DNA from: Brachynemurus nebulosus
Lineage: Eukaryota; Arthropoda; Insecta; Neuroptera; Myrmeleontidae
Direction of reading: 5' to 3'
Length of the DNA: 64,000 nt
Assembly (NCBI GenBank): GCA_035578155.1
Contig: JAPWDM010000023.1
Span: forward strand, 1,364,001-1,428,000
Position 1 is the first letter of the stretch; each line of letters opens with the position of its first letter. The notes under the pieces are model-generated. The model did no database searches and had not been told where the DNA came from. It saw only the letters and a program-made list of their open reading frames with translations. The position numbers and the translations under genes were made by a program. Of this stretch, positions 1-11,641 are shown in pieces.

Positions 1-81
1 TTCATAACGAATTGAGACAGAAATATAAATTACTTATTACACTGACAAAGAAAGCAAAGTGACCAAAAAGTGACAAATTAT

Positions 82-263
82 AATTTTCTCGAAAACTACT
101 TAACATAGAAAGAAAATTATTGTCTTCATAATTTTTTTTCCTTTACAATGATGTAAAAATGGAACTGTTTAATGATAGGATCGAATGATAAAAAATGGCC
201 AGAAATGCCAGTTCGCACACAAAAGTTCATAAGCATTAAACGTTTCGTTCGAGAATTATCGCG

Positions 264-330
<67 letters not shown>

Positions 331-453
331 TTTAGTGAATATCATTTTCGTATTCTAGGGACCTCAAAACATATTTCTGTGATAGTCCCGACTTCAGGTT
401 GCGCCATGAGAGCGGCTGTAATAGCTGATTTTCCAGTTTTGGAAATTCGCTAA
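82..453 (+). repeat. Family A repeat copy A1 with (TA)n core
   Basis: The copy begins with TTTTCTCGAAAACTACTT, which matches TTTTCTCGGAAACTAGTT in the copies near 19.35 kb and 32.96 kb. It carries CGTTCGAGAATTATCGCGC just before a (TA)n tract at about 267-327. The tract is followed by the family's right arm (TAGGGACCTCAAAACA, then GGAAATTCGCT). The middle of the left half is diverged or deleted. Reading frames rich in Tyr-Ile across the tract are microsatellite artefacts. Confidence 0.75.
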
Positions 454-1115
454 AACCTATCAAAAGACTATTATTAGGCAAAAAATTTCGATGTAGCTGA
501 ACATCAAGAGACCCAATAATGTACACTAAAGAAATTTTTAATTATACCCTATAATAGTTTGGTTTATAATCTCTTGTTACAACCGACAAAGCTCACGCCT
601 ACTAATGTAATTTTAGTGCTAATTTATTTATTGTTAAGGAAAAATTTTACTTTAGAAAGGGATCATAAAATATATAGCCACGTAAAAGCCATGAAGAATT
701 TGAGAATATAAAATAGTTTCCCTATTTAGAATACGAAGAGTTGATGAAAAATTTAACTAATAATATTTTGTTGGTAATGATTTATCGCGATAACAATATC
801 GAATGGAATGTTTGCCGTTAAAACAATTCTAAGAAACTATAAATTAAATTTACATAAATTTAATAATTTATAAGTCGCCTGTTCACACTGAACTTTTCAT
901 TAATTTTCTTTTCTTTTCATTTGCTGATAGCTTAATACCTTGTTCACACAGAAACCATAAGTTGTAAGTAGTAAATAGAACAGAAAAAGAATATAACTTG
1001 GTATTTTTTTTCTTACACAATTTTTTCTTTCCTAAAACATTTGAAAATTTTTGCCAACAAAAAAAGATTTACCTAGTAACCTTTTTCTATAACAGATTAT
1101 TTTGAGACACTCATT
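454..1115. other. AT-rich intergenic DNA
   Basis: No convincing reading frame, terminal repeat or RNA gene is visible. The sequence is low-complexity and AT-rich. Confidence 0.6.
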
Positions 1116-1804
1116 TAGGGTAGGGTCGTGTAAGATGGCGCGCTCGGTAAGAGTGCGCACTCCTATTTTCTTGAAACAGGAACGAAATTTGTAACCGACT
1201 TTAATCGTGTTTTGAAATATTCGAGTATCCGTAATTGTTCACCAAGAAGTATTTGTTTACGACATAATCCCAATATTCTAGATAAGTTTAAAATTATTAG
1301 TACGATTTGATATTATTTTTCTCGAAGTTGAATATGTTACTTAGTACGGTTTATGTCGAAACAATTTAAAAGTTATGATTGTTCCTGTGGCTAGTAAAAT
1401 TAGTCATGAACTAGCTCCAATCACTTTAATTTGTGTCAGTACGCGTGGATGGTTCCCACAGGATGATTCTGTTGATAATAGGCAGGCGTGTAAGATGGCG
1501 CAGTACAAAGGCGTGTAAGACGGCGCACGCATTCTTACTCGACACTTTCATTTATCATGTTTTTCTTTAACTTTTTTTAGCAAATTTTCGTACAATGTAA
1601 ATTCGTGTAACCAAGTTCCTACATCAAAAGTTTACGATCGCAAAAACTAACGATAACGAAAAGTAATTTTTTTTTTAAAATATTCTATTGCTAATAAAAT
1701 CAGTAAGATTAGTAGAGCCTAAAATTAACCAATTATAACTAATATATAAAAAGTAATTCGCTATCGATAATTCTCGATAGTGAAAACTATATTTTAATAC
1801 GTAG

Positions 1805-1882
1805 CGTACTATAGATTTAAGTATAGTACGGCGTCAAAAGTGTGGGCACACATTGGGTAATGGTGTCCCCATACTTTTGACG
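1805..1882. repeat. Two adjacent short hairpins
   Basis: CGTACTATA and TATAGTACG (1805-1813 and 1822-1830) form one stem. CGTCAAAAGTGTGGGCAC, paired with its near-complement ending at 1882, forms a second stem of about 20 bp with a short loop. Both lie inside the composite element. No function is assigned. Confidence 0.6.
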
Positions 1883-2150
1883 ACGTAGTGTGCTGCCGCA
1901 CTGTCATAACTCTTTTACTCTTTTGGAATACCCATAACTTGTTTCACTTAAACGTTCAAAAAAGTTCGTTATTTTTTGACTACGACCTACCGTTACTTAC
2001 GATCAAAGTTTAGAATAACGAAAAATATGAAGAAGTGCTGACATAAGAAATTCTCCTATTACGTAGGTGCGGCATTGCTTAAATGTGATTTGTGCTAAGT
2101 TACAAGCTTTTTAATAAGTGCGCCATCTTACCGACTTGAATGTGCACTCT

Positions 2151-2872
2151 GAGGTATGTTCCAACAAACATTCGAATTAATTCTTGTTTTAATGAGCATG
2201 CGCATAGTTAATTTTAGTGTTCCAACTAGGAAGAATTGTAATTCTAGTTTACAAAAAGCTTTAAATTCTGTGTTCCATCAAGTATTTAAATCTAATTCTG
2301 AACTCACCCGAATTGGTTTTTGAAATTCTTGCTACAGAGTAAGTATTTCAAATCCTAGATATGCGCATTAACGAATATTTTGAATATTTCATTTTTAACC
2401 TTATAATTTAAAAATTTAAATAGTAAAGACTGTTTGAACTATTTTACAAAAGGAATTTCAAATTTTTGATTTAGTTGCTTTTTTTTTTCTTTTTTTAATT
2501 AGCAAACAGATATATTAATTACTTCTTTTATAAATACTTATATTATTTTGGTAAGTAATAAGTAAAATATGAAGAATTTTTCTTACTTTTTAAAAATTAA
2601 CGTATTTTAATGTACAATATGTATTAATTTTGTAATGGATATGTTTGTAATTAATATTATTTTTAGTATAGAAAGTATAGAATACATCTCACTCAACTCT
2701 TTGATAGAGACATCTTTTGAAATCCTTAACAATTAACTTAAACGTTCCTACATATTAAATGCTGAACTAGAATTCTAAATTGGATTTGATTCGACCTTCA
2801 AATGACATTATCGAATTTAAAATACTGGATTCACTGGAATTGGAAATTCTAGTGTTTGTTGGAACATACCTC
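2151..2872. mobile_element. Family B non-autonomous element, copy B1
   Basis: The termini are inverted: GAGGTATGTTCCAACAAACA at the left and its reverse complement at the right. The interior (for example the CATCAAGTATTTAAATCTAATTC region) is homologous to the larger copy at 38052-39902. That copy shows the same order of sequence but is split by two later insertions. There is no coding capacity. The element sits inside the 1116-3020 composite. Confidence 0.75.
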
Positions 2873-3211
2873 TTACACGACTGGTCGTGTAGGAGTGCGC
2901 AATTCCCATTTTGTGATTTTTTTTTAATAACTCAATCGGTATTGAGTTTATAATAAAAATTCTTTATCACAGCGTTAACTAATCATTAAGGTACTAGAAT
3001 AAATACACGACACTACCCTACGTATTCAAAATCGGTAACTTAGCGAAACAAACTAACAGCCCAAACTATCATTCTACTGAATAAATTTGGAAAATAACTA
3101 AATCTTTTTTGAATTATTTACAAAAAAAATTATAGATAGACATACGCTAGTCACAGCATTTTTGTAAAATTGTTTGAGACTAACAATTATTTGATAAACA
3201 AAATATTATTT

Positions 3212-3370
3212 TCAGGGCCGGTCCGAGGGCAGCACAAGCGCTGTACTGCACTAGTCCCCGCAACGCTGGTGTCGTGCGTGTAGTGTACGTGAGCGAAGCG
3301 TATAACCTAAAATTGGTGCGCGAAGCGTACACCTATTTAAAGTTGGGCGGCTAGCGTACATATTCCAAAT
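3212..3370. repeat. GC-rich repeat fragment with CAGGGCCGG edge
   Basis: This locally GC-rich island starts with CAGGGCCGGTCCGAGG, which resembles hAT-type termini. It contains GAGCGAAGCG-like words seen in other repeats of the window. No matching opposite terminus was found, so it is probably a truncated element. Confidence 0.35.
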
Positions 3371-3548
3371 AAATAAATAAATAACCTGGAATTTACGATT
3401 TCATATTGTTAATTCAATAATTGTTCATTAAATAATTGATATAAAATACTAGGTGACAATTGCAAAAAGGTAACTTGTTTGTGTAAAGTAAATAAAAATA
3501 GTTACCGTAAAACCCACTAACTCTACCTATTCAATATTTTTGCTTTTG

Positions 3549-3684
3549 TATTATGACTCAAATGGCGATACTTAGATATTAGATATTAGATTTTTATATA
3601 AAATTTTTATATAAAATCTACAAAAAATAATAAAAAATTTATATAAAAATCTAATATTTATGTATCGCCATTTGAGTCATAATA
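3549..3684. repeat. 136-bp near-perfect hairpin repeat
   Basis: TATTATGACTCAAATGGCGA at the left is exactly matched by its reverse complement at the right. The arms continue to pair through the AT-rich interior (TTAGATTTTTATATAAA and its complement). Total arm length is about 60 bp with a small loop. It is probably a tiny foldback element. An RNA hairpin is possible but unsupported. Confidence 0.7.
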
Positions 3685-3946
3685 AAAAAATAAAAATATT
3701 TAGCCTTGGCAAAATTTGGGATTTAATTTATAAATTTACGTATTGAACATAGCTTGACCATATCACACTTTGTGTTAAAAAAAATTCAAATTTCTTGGCT
3801 TTATAATACCTACAATGTTTTTTTTTTTTTTTTTTTTTTAAGTGACAGCTATTTCTAACAAACCACTAGTTTTCTATAAAATTTTCTAACATTGCCAGTC
3901 CCCATTTCTCTAAACCCTTAGCTTTCTTTAGTTTATATGTTACATT

Positions 3947-4716
3947 TAGGGATTGTAATACCGGTAAACCGGTTTACCGGTAAATTACTAAAAATGCCTT
4001 AAAATTTTTACCGGTAAATCGCTGATTTTTTACCGGTAATTCGATAAATTAAAAATAATATATTTGAAAATTTTTATAAGTTCATTTTATTTCATAGAAG
4101 AATGATCAAGTTTATTGAACGTAAATGTACACAATCAAATTACCCCTTACTGTGTATCCATAATAAACTATTCTATGATACAATAAAATCGCACAATTCA
4201 ATGGTCAGTTTTAAAATGCACATATAGCAATAAAGCCTCCTTTTTGTATTTACTTACATATTATTTAAATCAGCTGTATTCAGCTATACTTTTTTCAAAA
4301 TAATTAAACATTACGTTAAATGATTACATTGTTAGAAGCGGTAAGTAAATTTTTATTACAGGTAGGTATATATTATAACTGATTCATATTTTATGATTAT
4401 TTAACAAGATTTAAAACTATTTTTTGAATAAACAATAACAATGGGCGGTATATTTCTGTAAAAGAAGCTGTAGATACCTACCAAGTCGTAAAATCAAACA
4501 GATACAATTTTTTTTACATAATGTTTCTTATTTTGTATAGTGTAGATAATTATCTTAATAAAATAATTTTACGTTTTTATTTTATTTTTTTCTAATATTT
4601 ATTCGTATATTTTCCGTGTTTTAAAAAATACCGGTAAATTACCAGTAAACCGGTTTTGCTAAAAAAATTTACCGAATTACCGATAAATGAAAAAGTCGGT
4701 AAATTTACAATCCCTA
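3947..4716. mobile_element. Non-autonomous hAT element with ACCGGTAAA subterminal array
   Basis: The termini are TAGGGATTGTAA and TTTACAATCCCTA. They are flanked by an exact 8-bp duplication, GTTACATT (3939-3946 and 4717-4724), which is diagnostic of hAT-type insertion. Both ends carry clusters of the palindromic word TTTACCGGTAAA and half-sites, as expected of transposase-binding subterminal repeats. The 770-bp interior is AT-rich and non-coding. Confidence 0.85.
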
Positions 4717-4724
4717 GTTACATT

Positions 4725-5312
4725 CATGTTTTCAAAAAGTGCGTAAACTTTACTTGATATCTCAGAAGCTATAAAACTTATGTAGATAATTCTATCAAAT
4801 AAAAAATTACATAATCTCATAAGTGTTTAGAAAAACTTTTCGCATTTATTTATTTGTGTATTTTCGAATGTTTTAAATAATGGTTACTATACATTTGGCA
4901 AAGTTAGTCCTCGTTTTAATCAAACTTAAATCGAAAATTATGGTAAAATGGATCTACAGTAGCTAAAACTGTGCAGGTCAAAACTGTCATCTATTTGTTT
5001 TTGAATAAATATGATGTCCTGCTGATTTACAGGTAGGCATAACGGGCATTACTGTTAATCCTATTATAAAATAATAAAAAAATGTAAAATATAAATTTAA
5101 ATTTACGTACGGTTCCTGTACAAATTTTAGTATTTACGCTTCGCGTATATTACATGCACGAAATCGCAACGCTGAATGATTTTGTAAAATCAAATACTTA
5201 AATGTGACCTTTGAAAGACAATAGGTATTGATTTATTTAATGAAATCAAAATTTGTAGTATTGTATCTACATAAGGATCTTTTGGAGATTGAATATAATA
5301 AAATATTATATC
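4725..5312. other. AT-rich intergenic DNA
   Basis: No gene or complete element is visible. A short CGCTTCGCGTATATTACATG word near 5140 resembles repeat ends elsewhere. Confidence 0.5.
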
Positions 5313-5366
5313 GGACCTACCAAGGGCGTACCCAGGATCAAAACTAGAGGGGGGCAAGACATGGCA

Positions 5367-5470
<104 letters not shown>

Positions 5471-5818
5471 CCGTATTTTCCGGCGTATAACTTGCACCCA
5501 AACTTTGATAATTGTAAAATAATGAATCATATACCTATGTTATATACTATTGGGCTCTCTGTCATGTTTTTATGTTTTATATATTTAATTTTTTCATTTT
5601 ATCTTACTTAAATTTGTATTATTGTTAAATTTTCTTTAATTTTTTTTTTATTTATTTGCTAACCCACTTATTATTGACAGAAGAATATAATATAATAAAA
5701 TAAAATAAGAACCGACATAATTTTTACTCAGTTTTACATCCGGCGTTATTACATGCACTACGAAATTTGAACACTATTTTTGGTGCTCAAGGTGCGCGTT
5801 ATACGCCGGAAAATACGG
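5471..5818. mobile_element. TA-target MITE with CCGTATTTTCCGGCGTATAA termini
   Basis: The left terminus CCGTATTTTCCGGCGTATAA is exactly complementary to the right terminus ending at 5818. TA dinucleotides flank both sides (5469-5470, 5819-5820). It is inserted at the edge of a (TA)n tract inside the hAT element. It is 348 bp long and non-coding. Confidence 0.8.
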
Positions 5819-6174
5819 TATACTTATAGCAGTGCTTTATTACTTTAGTTATTACAGTTCTAGAAGATTCCCTTACTGGCTGCCGCGTTTTAAAGCACGC
5901 TAGAACCTCTCCTTCCCTTGAATCCCACTAACTGGCCGACATAGATTTCTCTACCAGTCGCTAGTCGGCTCTAGATACTTCTCGGTTTTTATGCCATTTC
6001 AGTGTGGTAAATATAACAACTGATTGTTCGCCATCGCCTTACCTAATTTTGTTTCGTTTTATCAATTTATAATTGTTTTTTGCTTCTAGGGGGGCAGCTG
6101 CCCCCCTCTGCCCCTCGGTGGGTACGCCCATGGGACCTACCGTTCGATTAATTTTATTAAGTAAATTTCTAATA

Positions 6175-6350
6175 ACAACGGTTACAACGGTCCTGTACCA
6201 AAAGTGGTAAGATAACAGCAGTTCTGTACTAAAAGTAGTAAGGTTACAGCAATTCTATATCAAAAGTAGTAAAATCATAGCGGTTCTATATCAAAAGTAC
6301 CTAGTAAGGTTACAGCGATTCTGCACCAAACGTAGTAAGATTACAGTGAT
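6175..6350. repeat. 31-bp minisatellite, about five units
   Basis: Units close to GTAAGGTTACAGCGATTCTG followed by TACCAAAAGTA repeat with a 31-bp period (for example GTAA at 6207 and 6238). Later units drift slightly. The same unit occurs in inverted orientation at 63145-63320. Confidence 0.8.
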
Positions 6351-6442
6351 ATAAAAACAAATTACGAAAATTAAATAAAAATCACCTTATTAGTTTAAGA
6401 ATCACCTTATTAGTTCACCTTATAAGAATAACCTTATTACTA

Positions 6443-7512
6443 CGGTGCAATTAGACCCAAACCTCAACATCCAAAGTAACAGTTTCACTCCAACTCCAAA
6501 TTGTTCTATACAGTCCACATATTGTTTGATAAAAAGTTACACTATTTTGAGCGTTGGGTCTGGGAGGGAGGAGAGTAGAAGTGGGCAAATTGACGGTTTT
6601 CGTCATTTTTTTTTTTAAATATTTCGAAAACTATGCAGCTTAGCGCAAGAAGTGCCTATACAAAAATAATCTACATTAAATTGCGAACAAAAATAGTCTT
6701 GTGCATAATCTTGCTGAAATGAAGAGTTCCAGAGTTATGGAGGGTGTAAAAGTAGCAATTTTTAGATTTTTTGGAAAAAATTTGACACATTATCACTAAG
6801 GAAACTAATTTTTTTATACAGAGGATTGTGTTTTGTAAAAGGAAATTGCGATTAGTCCTCTTCAAACATAGCACCTTCCTCTTCTAAATTTTCGTCTATG
6901 ATGTTCGTATCCCGGTTATCACATCCTAGGCCTTAGCAATTACCATATATGCTTAAGAGCAGTTTAGACCACTCTTTCTTCATTTGCAGTTATGAACGCA
7001 TTCGTCTTTGCAAGCGCACACTATGAGGGAAAGTAATTCCTCGGGAGCTGCAGAACGCGCTGTTGTAACTGGTCTCAGATGTTCGTCAATCTTCTTTCAC
7101 CCCCACTCGAGCGGATTATTCTTCTTATTCAGCTACTGCTGCACCTAGTGATAGGTGCAGAAGTGGCTAAAAATACTAAAAATTGATACTTTTACACACT
7201 TCGTAACTCTGGAACTGTTCACTTTAGCAAGATTATGCATAGGACCATTTTTGTTCGCAATTTAATGTAGATTATTTTTGTATATGATACTTTTTATGCT
7301 AAACCCCATAATTTCCCAAATATTTTAAAAAAAAAAAACTGATAAAATCCGTTAATTTGCCTACTTCTACCCCCCTCCCCGCAAAACCCGACGCTCAAAA
7401 TGGTGTAACTTTTTGTCAAAAAATACATGGAATGTATAGAACCATTTAGAGTTGGAATGAAACTGTTACTTTGGATGTTGAGGTTAGGCCGTTTTTTTGA
7501 ATAACTGCACCG
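6443..7512. mobile_element. 1.07-kb foldback element with CGGTGCA termini
   Basis: CGGTGCAATTA at the left pairs with the right terminus ending GCACCG. TA flanks both sides (6441-6442, 7513-7514). The arms of about 320 bp are inverted copies, including AACCTCAACATCCAAAGTAA and the TCTACATTAAATTGCGAACA stretch. A unique centre lies at about 6780-7180. Short minus-strand reading frames in each arm are incidental. Confidence 0.8.
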
Positions 7513-8684
7513 TACTATATTAAAACAAAAATATATTATGTTGGCAACTTTGTTGAACAATTCCAGTCCTATAAGGATCTACAATTTAAAATATCTAATT
7601 TGTTAAATTGTTTCCATATAGGTGATTCTATTCCTAACCGTACGAATTTCAATGCAATATAAAAATAGCAAAATGATTTGAATGAAATTTGTTTCAAGGC
7701 CCAGAACAATTTAATTTTACACCGGGCGCGGGCCCAGCTTTTGCCCCCCCCCCAAAAAAAAAAAATTCATAAATTATACGTGTAAATCTTTCTCACAAAT
7801 CACTCTATTCATTTGTGAAAACTGAAACAAAATCCGTCTAGTTAGTTACTGAGAAAATCAATTACATACAGACAGACGCTCGCGGCAGGCGACTTCATTT
7901 TATGCTATGTGTCGAGATACATGTATATTCAAATTTTATGCTTAATTAATGGCTATGTTTTAATTACATGTTCATGACTATGAATTTATAAAACGTACGT
8001 ACAAAGAAATATGTTGTTTAAAATAATATTTTACACGAGTTCTAATTTATTTAAATCTGAAACTTGCATAAAGTTTCATGTTTAAACCATTTTTTTCAGG
8101 GCCATCAAATTTTGTCCAATTCAGTTTTTAACAAAGTGAAAAATTTTTATAATAATAAATAATTATCAGTATTATGGTGACAATGCTGGCAGCTACTTAA
8201 TGACCTATTTTTATCGCTTGTTTAACAAGACATTTTTTTCTAGTAAGTTACGTTACTATGTATATTGTTTTTTTTCTTATTTAAACAACTTGAAACTTAC
8301 CTCGAAGCGTCTATGAAATAAATAATAAGTGATGCTATACTGAGAATAAACACCAAAACAACCTGAAACAAAAGATACAAAAGCTGTTAATTGTATGCAA
8401 ATGAAAAAAAAAAATGATTTTATTTTTTTACATTCTAATCTCTAAATAATAAATGGGTTAATATTTTTTAGTCAAAGATTAATTAGCCAATTTTGTTTAC
8501 TTCAGTGAATATTTAAAATTTAATTAATATTTTTGATTTCTGTCACAATAATTTTTCGATTGATTGAATTTTTGTGAAACGCATTAATGTTTTAATTATA
8601 AAATAGATAAAAGCGATATTATATACGTATCACAAAAAGATTGGTAAACCGGTATTAACTACATCATAAATTAATTAATTTTCA
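7513..8684. other. Intergenic DNA with degraded repeat pieces
   Basis: A C-rich/A-rich block near 7720-7765 and a stretch ending in AAAATCCGTCTAGTTAG followed by ACATACAGACAGACG (7830-7875) resemble 3' tails of other repeats in the window. The rest is AT-rich with no gene visible. Confidence 0.4.
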
Positions 8685-9330
8685 AGTAGGAAGTTATTGT
8701 AATCAGCTCGATTTCCGAAAGTCCCAATTCCGACATATCTCCATGTTTGAAAGGCGCTGAGCTGTATATTACCTTTTTAAGATGACGTCTCTCTCTACCT
8801 GTGTGCAGCCCAATGAGAGGGGAGCAGCTAAGATTGGGTTTGAAAAGGGGGCCCAAGAAAAAGTAAAAAGGCTATAAATGTTTGTTCTTTTTGCTCGTCA
8901 CTTATACAAAAAAAAAAAAAAAAAAAAAAAATGGCCCGGGTAAAAGTGTCAAAGTACTTTTTTTGTCTCGTCACCTATATTCCTGGAGAAAAATTTTTGA
9001 AAAATTTGGTTTATCCCTGAGATTCGCCATTTTTTCCCACGGCCCTGTTGGTACGTAAGTATAAAATCGTGTAGTTTTGTTTTGTCTCGCATATCTCGGG
9101 AACATAAAACGATATTAACTCTGGGGCGGTTTCATTCGACATGTAATTACGTAATGAACATTTGCTTAGCTTTTCATGAAATTCAGACGACTGATTTTTT
9201 GCTTATGACAAAATAACTTTGTAACTATATCTTTAACTGTATTTTAATAACTATATTCTTAACTATACACCCCATTGAATATTTACCTACCGGGAAGTTG
9301 GTAATGTAGACCCCACAGGTCTCATCCACG
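8685..9330. repeat. Repeat family E, copy E1, interrupted
   Basis: It begins with AGGAAGTTATTGTAAT and contains TTTTGTCTCGCATATCTCGG. It ends with GGGAAGTTGGTAATGTAGACC. The same order of blocks occurs at 47066-47730. Between about 8840 and 9050 a poly(A)-containing segment with GGGCCC-rich edges appears to be inserted. No coding function is visible. Confidence 0.6.
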
Positions 9331-9963
9331 GGATTTTTATCCACTTCTGAACATCCACGAGACCATTGATCTTATTTATGCAAATCTATTTTCAAGGTTG
9401 GATTTGGCATCCGGATATTGGTAAGTAGCAATTGCGCCACAAGATCGGGAGAAGACTGGGTTTAGTAACCCCGACGGCCATTGCAAATGCTGTCGAATGG
9501 TCTTGTACATTTCAAAGACTAATGGACACTGTACTATTGGGTGTTAAGGGAATAAAATGCTTCACTTACTTGGACGACGTTATAGTTTTTAATTCAAAGG
9601 GTATAGAAGAACACATTCAAAGATTAAAAGAAGTTTTCGATTGTATGAAGAATGCCAACCTCAAACTCAAGCCTTCAAAATGCCATTTTCTGAAGCCAGA
9701 TATACGACACCTAGGGCACATAGTCGACGGAAATGGGATTAAGCCTGAAGCGGAAAAAATTGAAGCGGTTAAAAATTATCCAATTCCAAGATCAGCAAAA
9801 GACGTAAGGGCGTTCCTGGGATTAGCGGAATTTTATAGAAGATTCATCCCACCTTTCGCACACATAGCTAAACCATTAACCGAACTGACAAAGAAGAATT
9901 TAAGTGAGAAGGACACTAATTTTTATTTTAACGACAACTGTGCATTGAACTTTTTAAGACAGT
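9320..9963 (+). pseudogene. Ty3/gypsy retrotransposon reverse transcriptase fragment, broken
   Basis: This is a remnant of a Ty3/gypsy-type Pol polyprotein. The first reading frame gives YPLLNIHETIDL and then LDLASGYW, the usual stretch before and at the start of the RT palm. It is interrupted by an in-frame TAA at the residue after SGYW, and continues as VAIAPQDREKTGF. A frameshift near 9505-9530 moves the match to another frame. There FQRLMDTVLLGVKGIKCF leads into the catalytic YLDD (9567-9578), then KPSKCHF, LGHIVDGNGI and the connection-domain motif FLGLAEFYRRFIPPFA. The match stops at about 9963. No Gag, protease, RNase H, integrase or LTR is visible. The copy cannot encode a working enzyme; it is a decayed fragment with no bearing on host genes nearby. 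Confidence 0.92.
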
Positions 9964-10197
9964 GATTTATTCTTTATATTTTTTAAGGGAATTGCTAATT
10001 TGGGCTTTATCAGGATATTTGTTAAGGAGTATTTTTTTTTTAAATATCAGTGTACTCAAACATATAAATTGTAAAATATTTAATTGTAGTATGTAATTCA
10101 TTGAGGAAAAGGAGTGCTTACTAAATTTTTTTGTTGTTGTTTTGTTTCGGGAAAGTTGACCGCTTCGTAAAGCGATCATCTTTTTTTAAGGGGGAAG
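9964..10197. other. AT-rich intergenic DNA
   Basis: Nothing recognisable beyond AT-rich sequence and the G-rich left flank of the next element. Confidence 0.5.
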
Positions 10198-10434
10198 CAG
10201 TCGCGAATTTATCCTAAGTGCCGCTCTAGGCTCAGTGAAAAATGCCGCCCCTGAAAAGCTAAAAAAAATTTTTGCCGCCCTTTTTGCCAATCTGCCGCTC
10301 CTAAAATCGGCCACCCTTCTTAAAAAACGTTAGTGACAAGCAAAAAAAAAAATTCTACATTTTTCCGCCCTTTTAGGCCCAAATTTGCCGCCCTAAGCTC
10401 CAGCCTAATCAGCCTACTGGTAAATCCGCCACTG
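10198..10434. mobile_element. Short hAT-like MITE (CAGTGGCG-type ends)
   Basis: The left end CAGTCGCGAATTTATCC and right end GGTAAATCCGCCACTG are imperfect inverted repeats of CAGTGGCGGATTTACC. The 8-bp flanks GGGGGAAG and GGGGGGGG are compatible with a decayed 8-bp duplication. The 237-bp interior is rich in GCCGCCC words and is non-coding. Confidence 0.6.
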
Positions 10435-10528
10435 GGGGGGGGGGGAGCATTGTAACGAACGGGTCTTTATTGTCAATGTTTATATTCTATTATCGTGTTG
10501 TTGTAATATTTTAATATTTTTATTTACG

Positions 10529-11090
10529 ACTAGCCGTACCCGCGACGTCGTTCGCGCAAAGCATTGTTATAAACTCAATGAGAAGTATGTAAGTGTAATA
10601 ATTATACAGAACTTGCAAAGAATAATAATTTTTGTGTAATGCATGCACCTGCTCAAAATGGTTTTTCTATTTTGCCGTGGGAATGAGGAATTTTCCCGGA
10701 GTAAAAAGTATCTTAAATTTTGACCCAAGTAATAGGTTATCACCACACCAAATTTCATCAAAATCCGTCCAATAGTTTTTGCATAATACGTGCACATGCA
10801 CAAAATGGTTTTTCTATTTTCCCGTGGGAATGAGGCACTTTCCCGGAGTAACAAGCATCTTAAATGTTGCCCTAGATAATAAGTTATCATCGCACCAAAT
10901 TTTATTAAAATCCGTCCAATAGTTTTTGCCTAATGTGTGCACATGTTCAAAATGATTTTTCCATTTTCCCGTGGGAATGAGAAATTTTCCCGGAGTAAAA
11001 AGTATTTTAGATGTTGACCCAGGTAATAAGTTATCATCACACCAAATTTCATTAAAATCCGTCCAATAGTTTTTGCGTGATGCGTGAACA
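10529..11090 (-). mobile_element. Helitron-like 3' end with 147-bp tandem array
   Basis: Read on the minus strand, the end is a hairpin CGCGAACGACGTCGCG, a 7-nt spacer and the terminal CTAGT (10529-10533). This is the layout of Helitron 3' ends. The body holds three tandem units of exactly 147 bp; CAAAATGG occurs at 10654, 10801 and 10948. Each unit contains CCCGTGGGAATGAG and AAAATCCGTCCAATAG. The far side ends in (GACA)n. No Rep/helicase frame is present, so it is non-autonomous or truncated. A LINE-type tail is the alternative reading of the tandem units. Confidence 0.6.
10640..11080. repeat. Tandem array, three units of 147 bp
   Basis: The units are 85-95 percent alike by eye and the period is constant at 147 bp. 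They carry no open frame conserved between units. Confidence 0.85.
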
Positions 11091-11641
11091 GACAGACAGA
11101 CAGAGACAAAAATTCTAAAAATCGCTGTTTTGGTATCTACATCGATAACTATTTACAGTACCAGTACAATTTTCAAAAAATATTCCATGTACAGAAATGG
11201 TCTCGTTACAATTTTATTATATGTATAGATGTTTATTTACAAATTTTGTTGAAGTATGCATACAATAAAATTGTACTATTATTATTATTATTAATTTATT
11301 ATTATTATTTCTGTAAATTGCATATTTCAGCAAAATATTTTACTATAAAAAGATTCGTTCGTTCGATTCAAAAGAAGTCAAGGGCGGACATTCGTGTCAA
11401 GCCATGACTCACCCAGAGGGAGGGAGTCAGGGCAGGCCAGTCAACACCGCTAGTTAAGCCTTGGCTCCCAAGGAGTCCAGTCCGAGGTCAATTTCATAGA
11501 CATACACAACAAGGATACACATTTTTTTCTCTAGAGTAATTTCATTATCTATTTTTAGTCGAATTTTCTCCGAAAAATTAGACTTATTTATTTATTGTTT
11601 AATTGTAATGTTATTAGTATAATAAACTGTGATATTTTTTC

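Larger units (their letters stand above)
1116..3020. mobile_element. Composite element with TAGGGTAG termini and TGTAAGATGGCGC motifs
   Basis: The left edge TAGGGTAGGGTCGTGTA matches the inverted right edge TACACGACACTACCCTA. Inside, a motif close to CGTGTAAGATGGCGC recurs near 1129, 1487 and 1512, inverted near 2120, and in degraded form near 2886. A separate element (2151-2872) is inserted in its right half. No coding frame is preserved. The superfamily is not determined because no clear target-site duplication could be read. Confidence 0.5.

Noticed and set aside
9432..9520. N-terminal part of the long frame at 9432 as gypsy protein
   Set aside because: The true reverse-transcriptase match in this stretch is in another frame; the listed frame is correct only after about 9525.
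10640..11080. CRISPR array
   Set aside because: The 147-bp units are contiguous tandem repeats without unique spacers, in a eukaryotic repeat.
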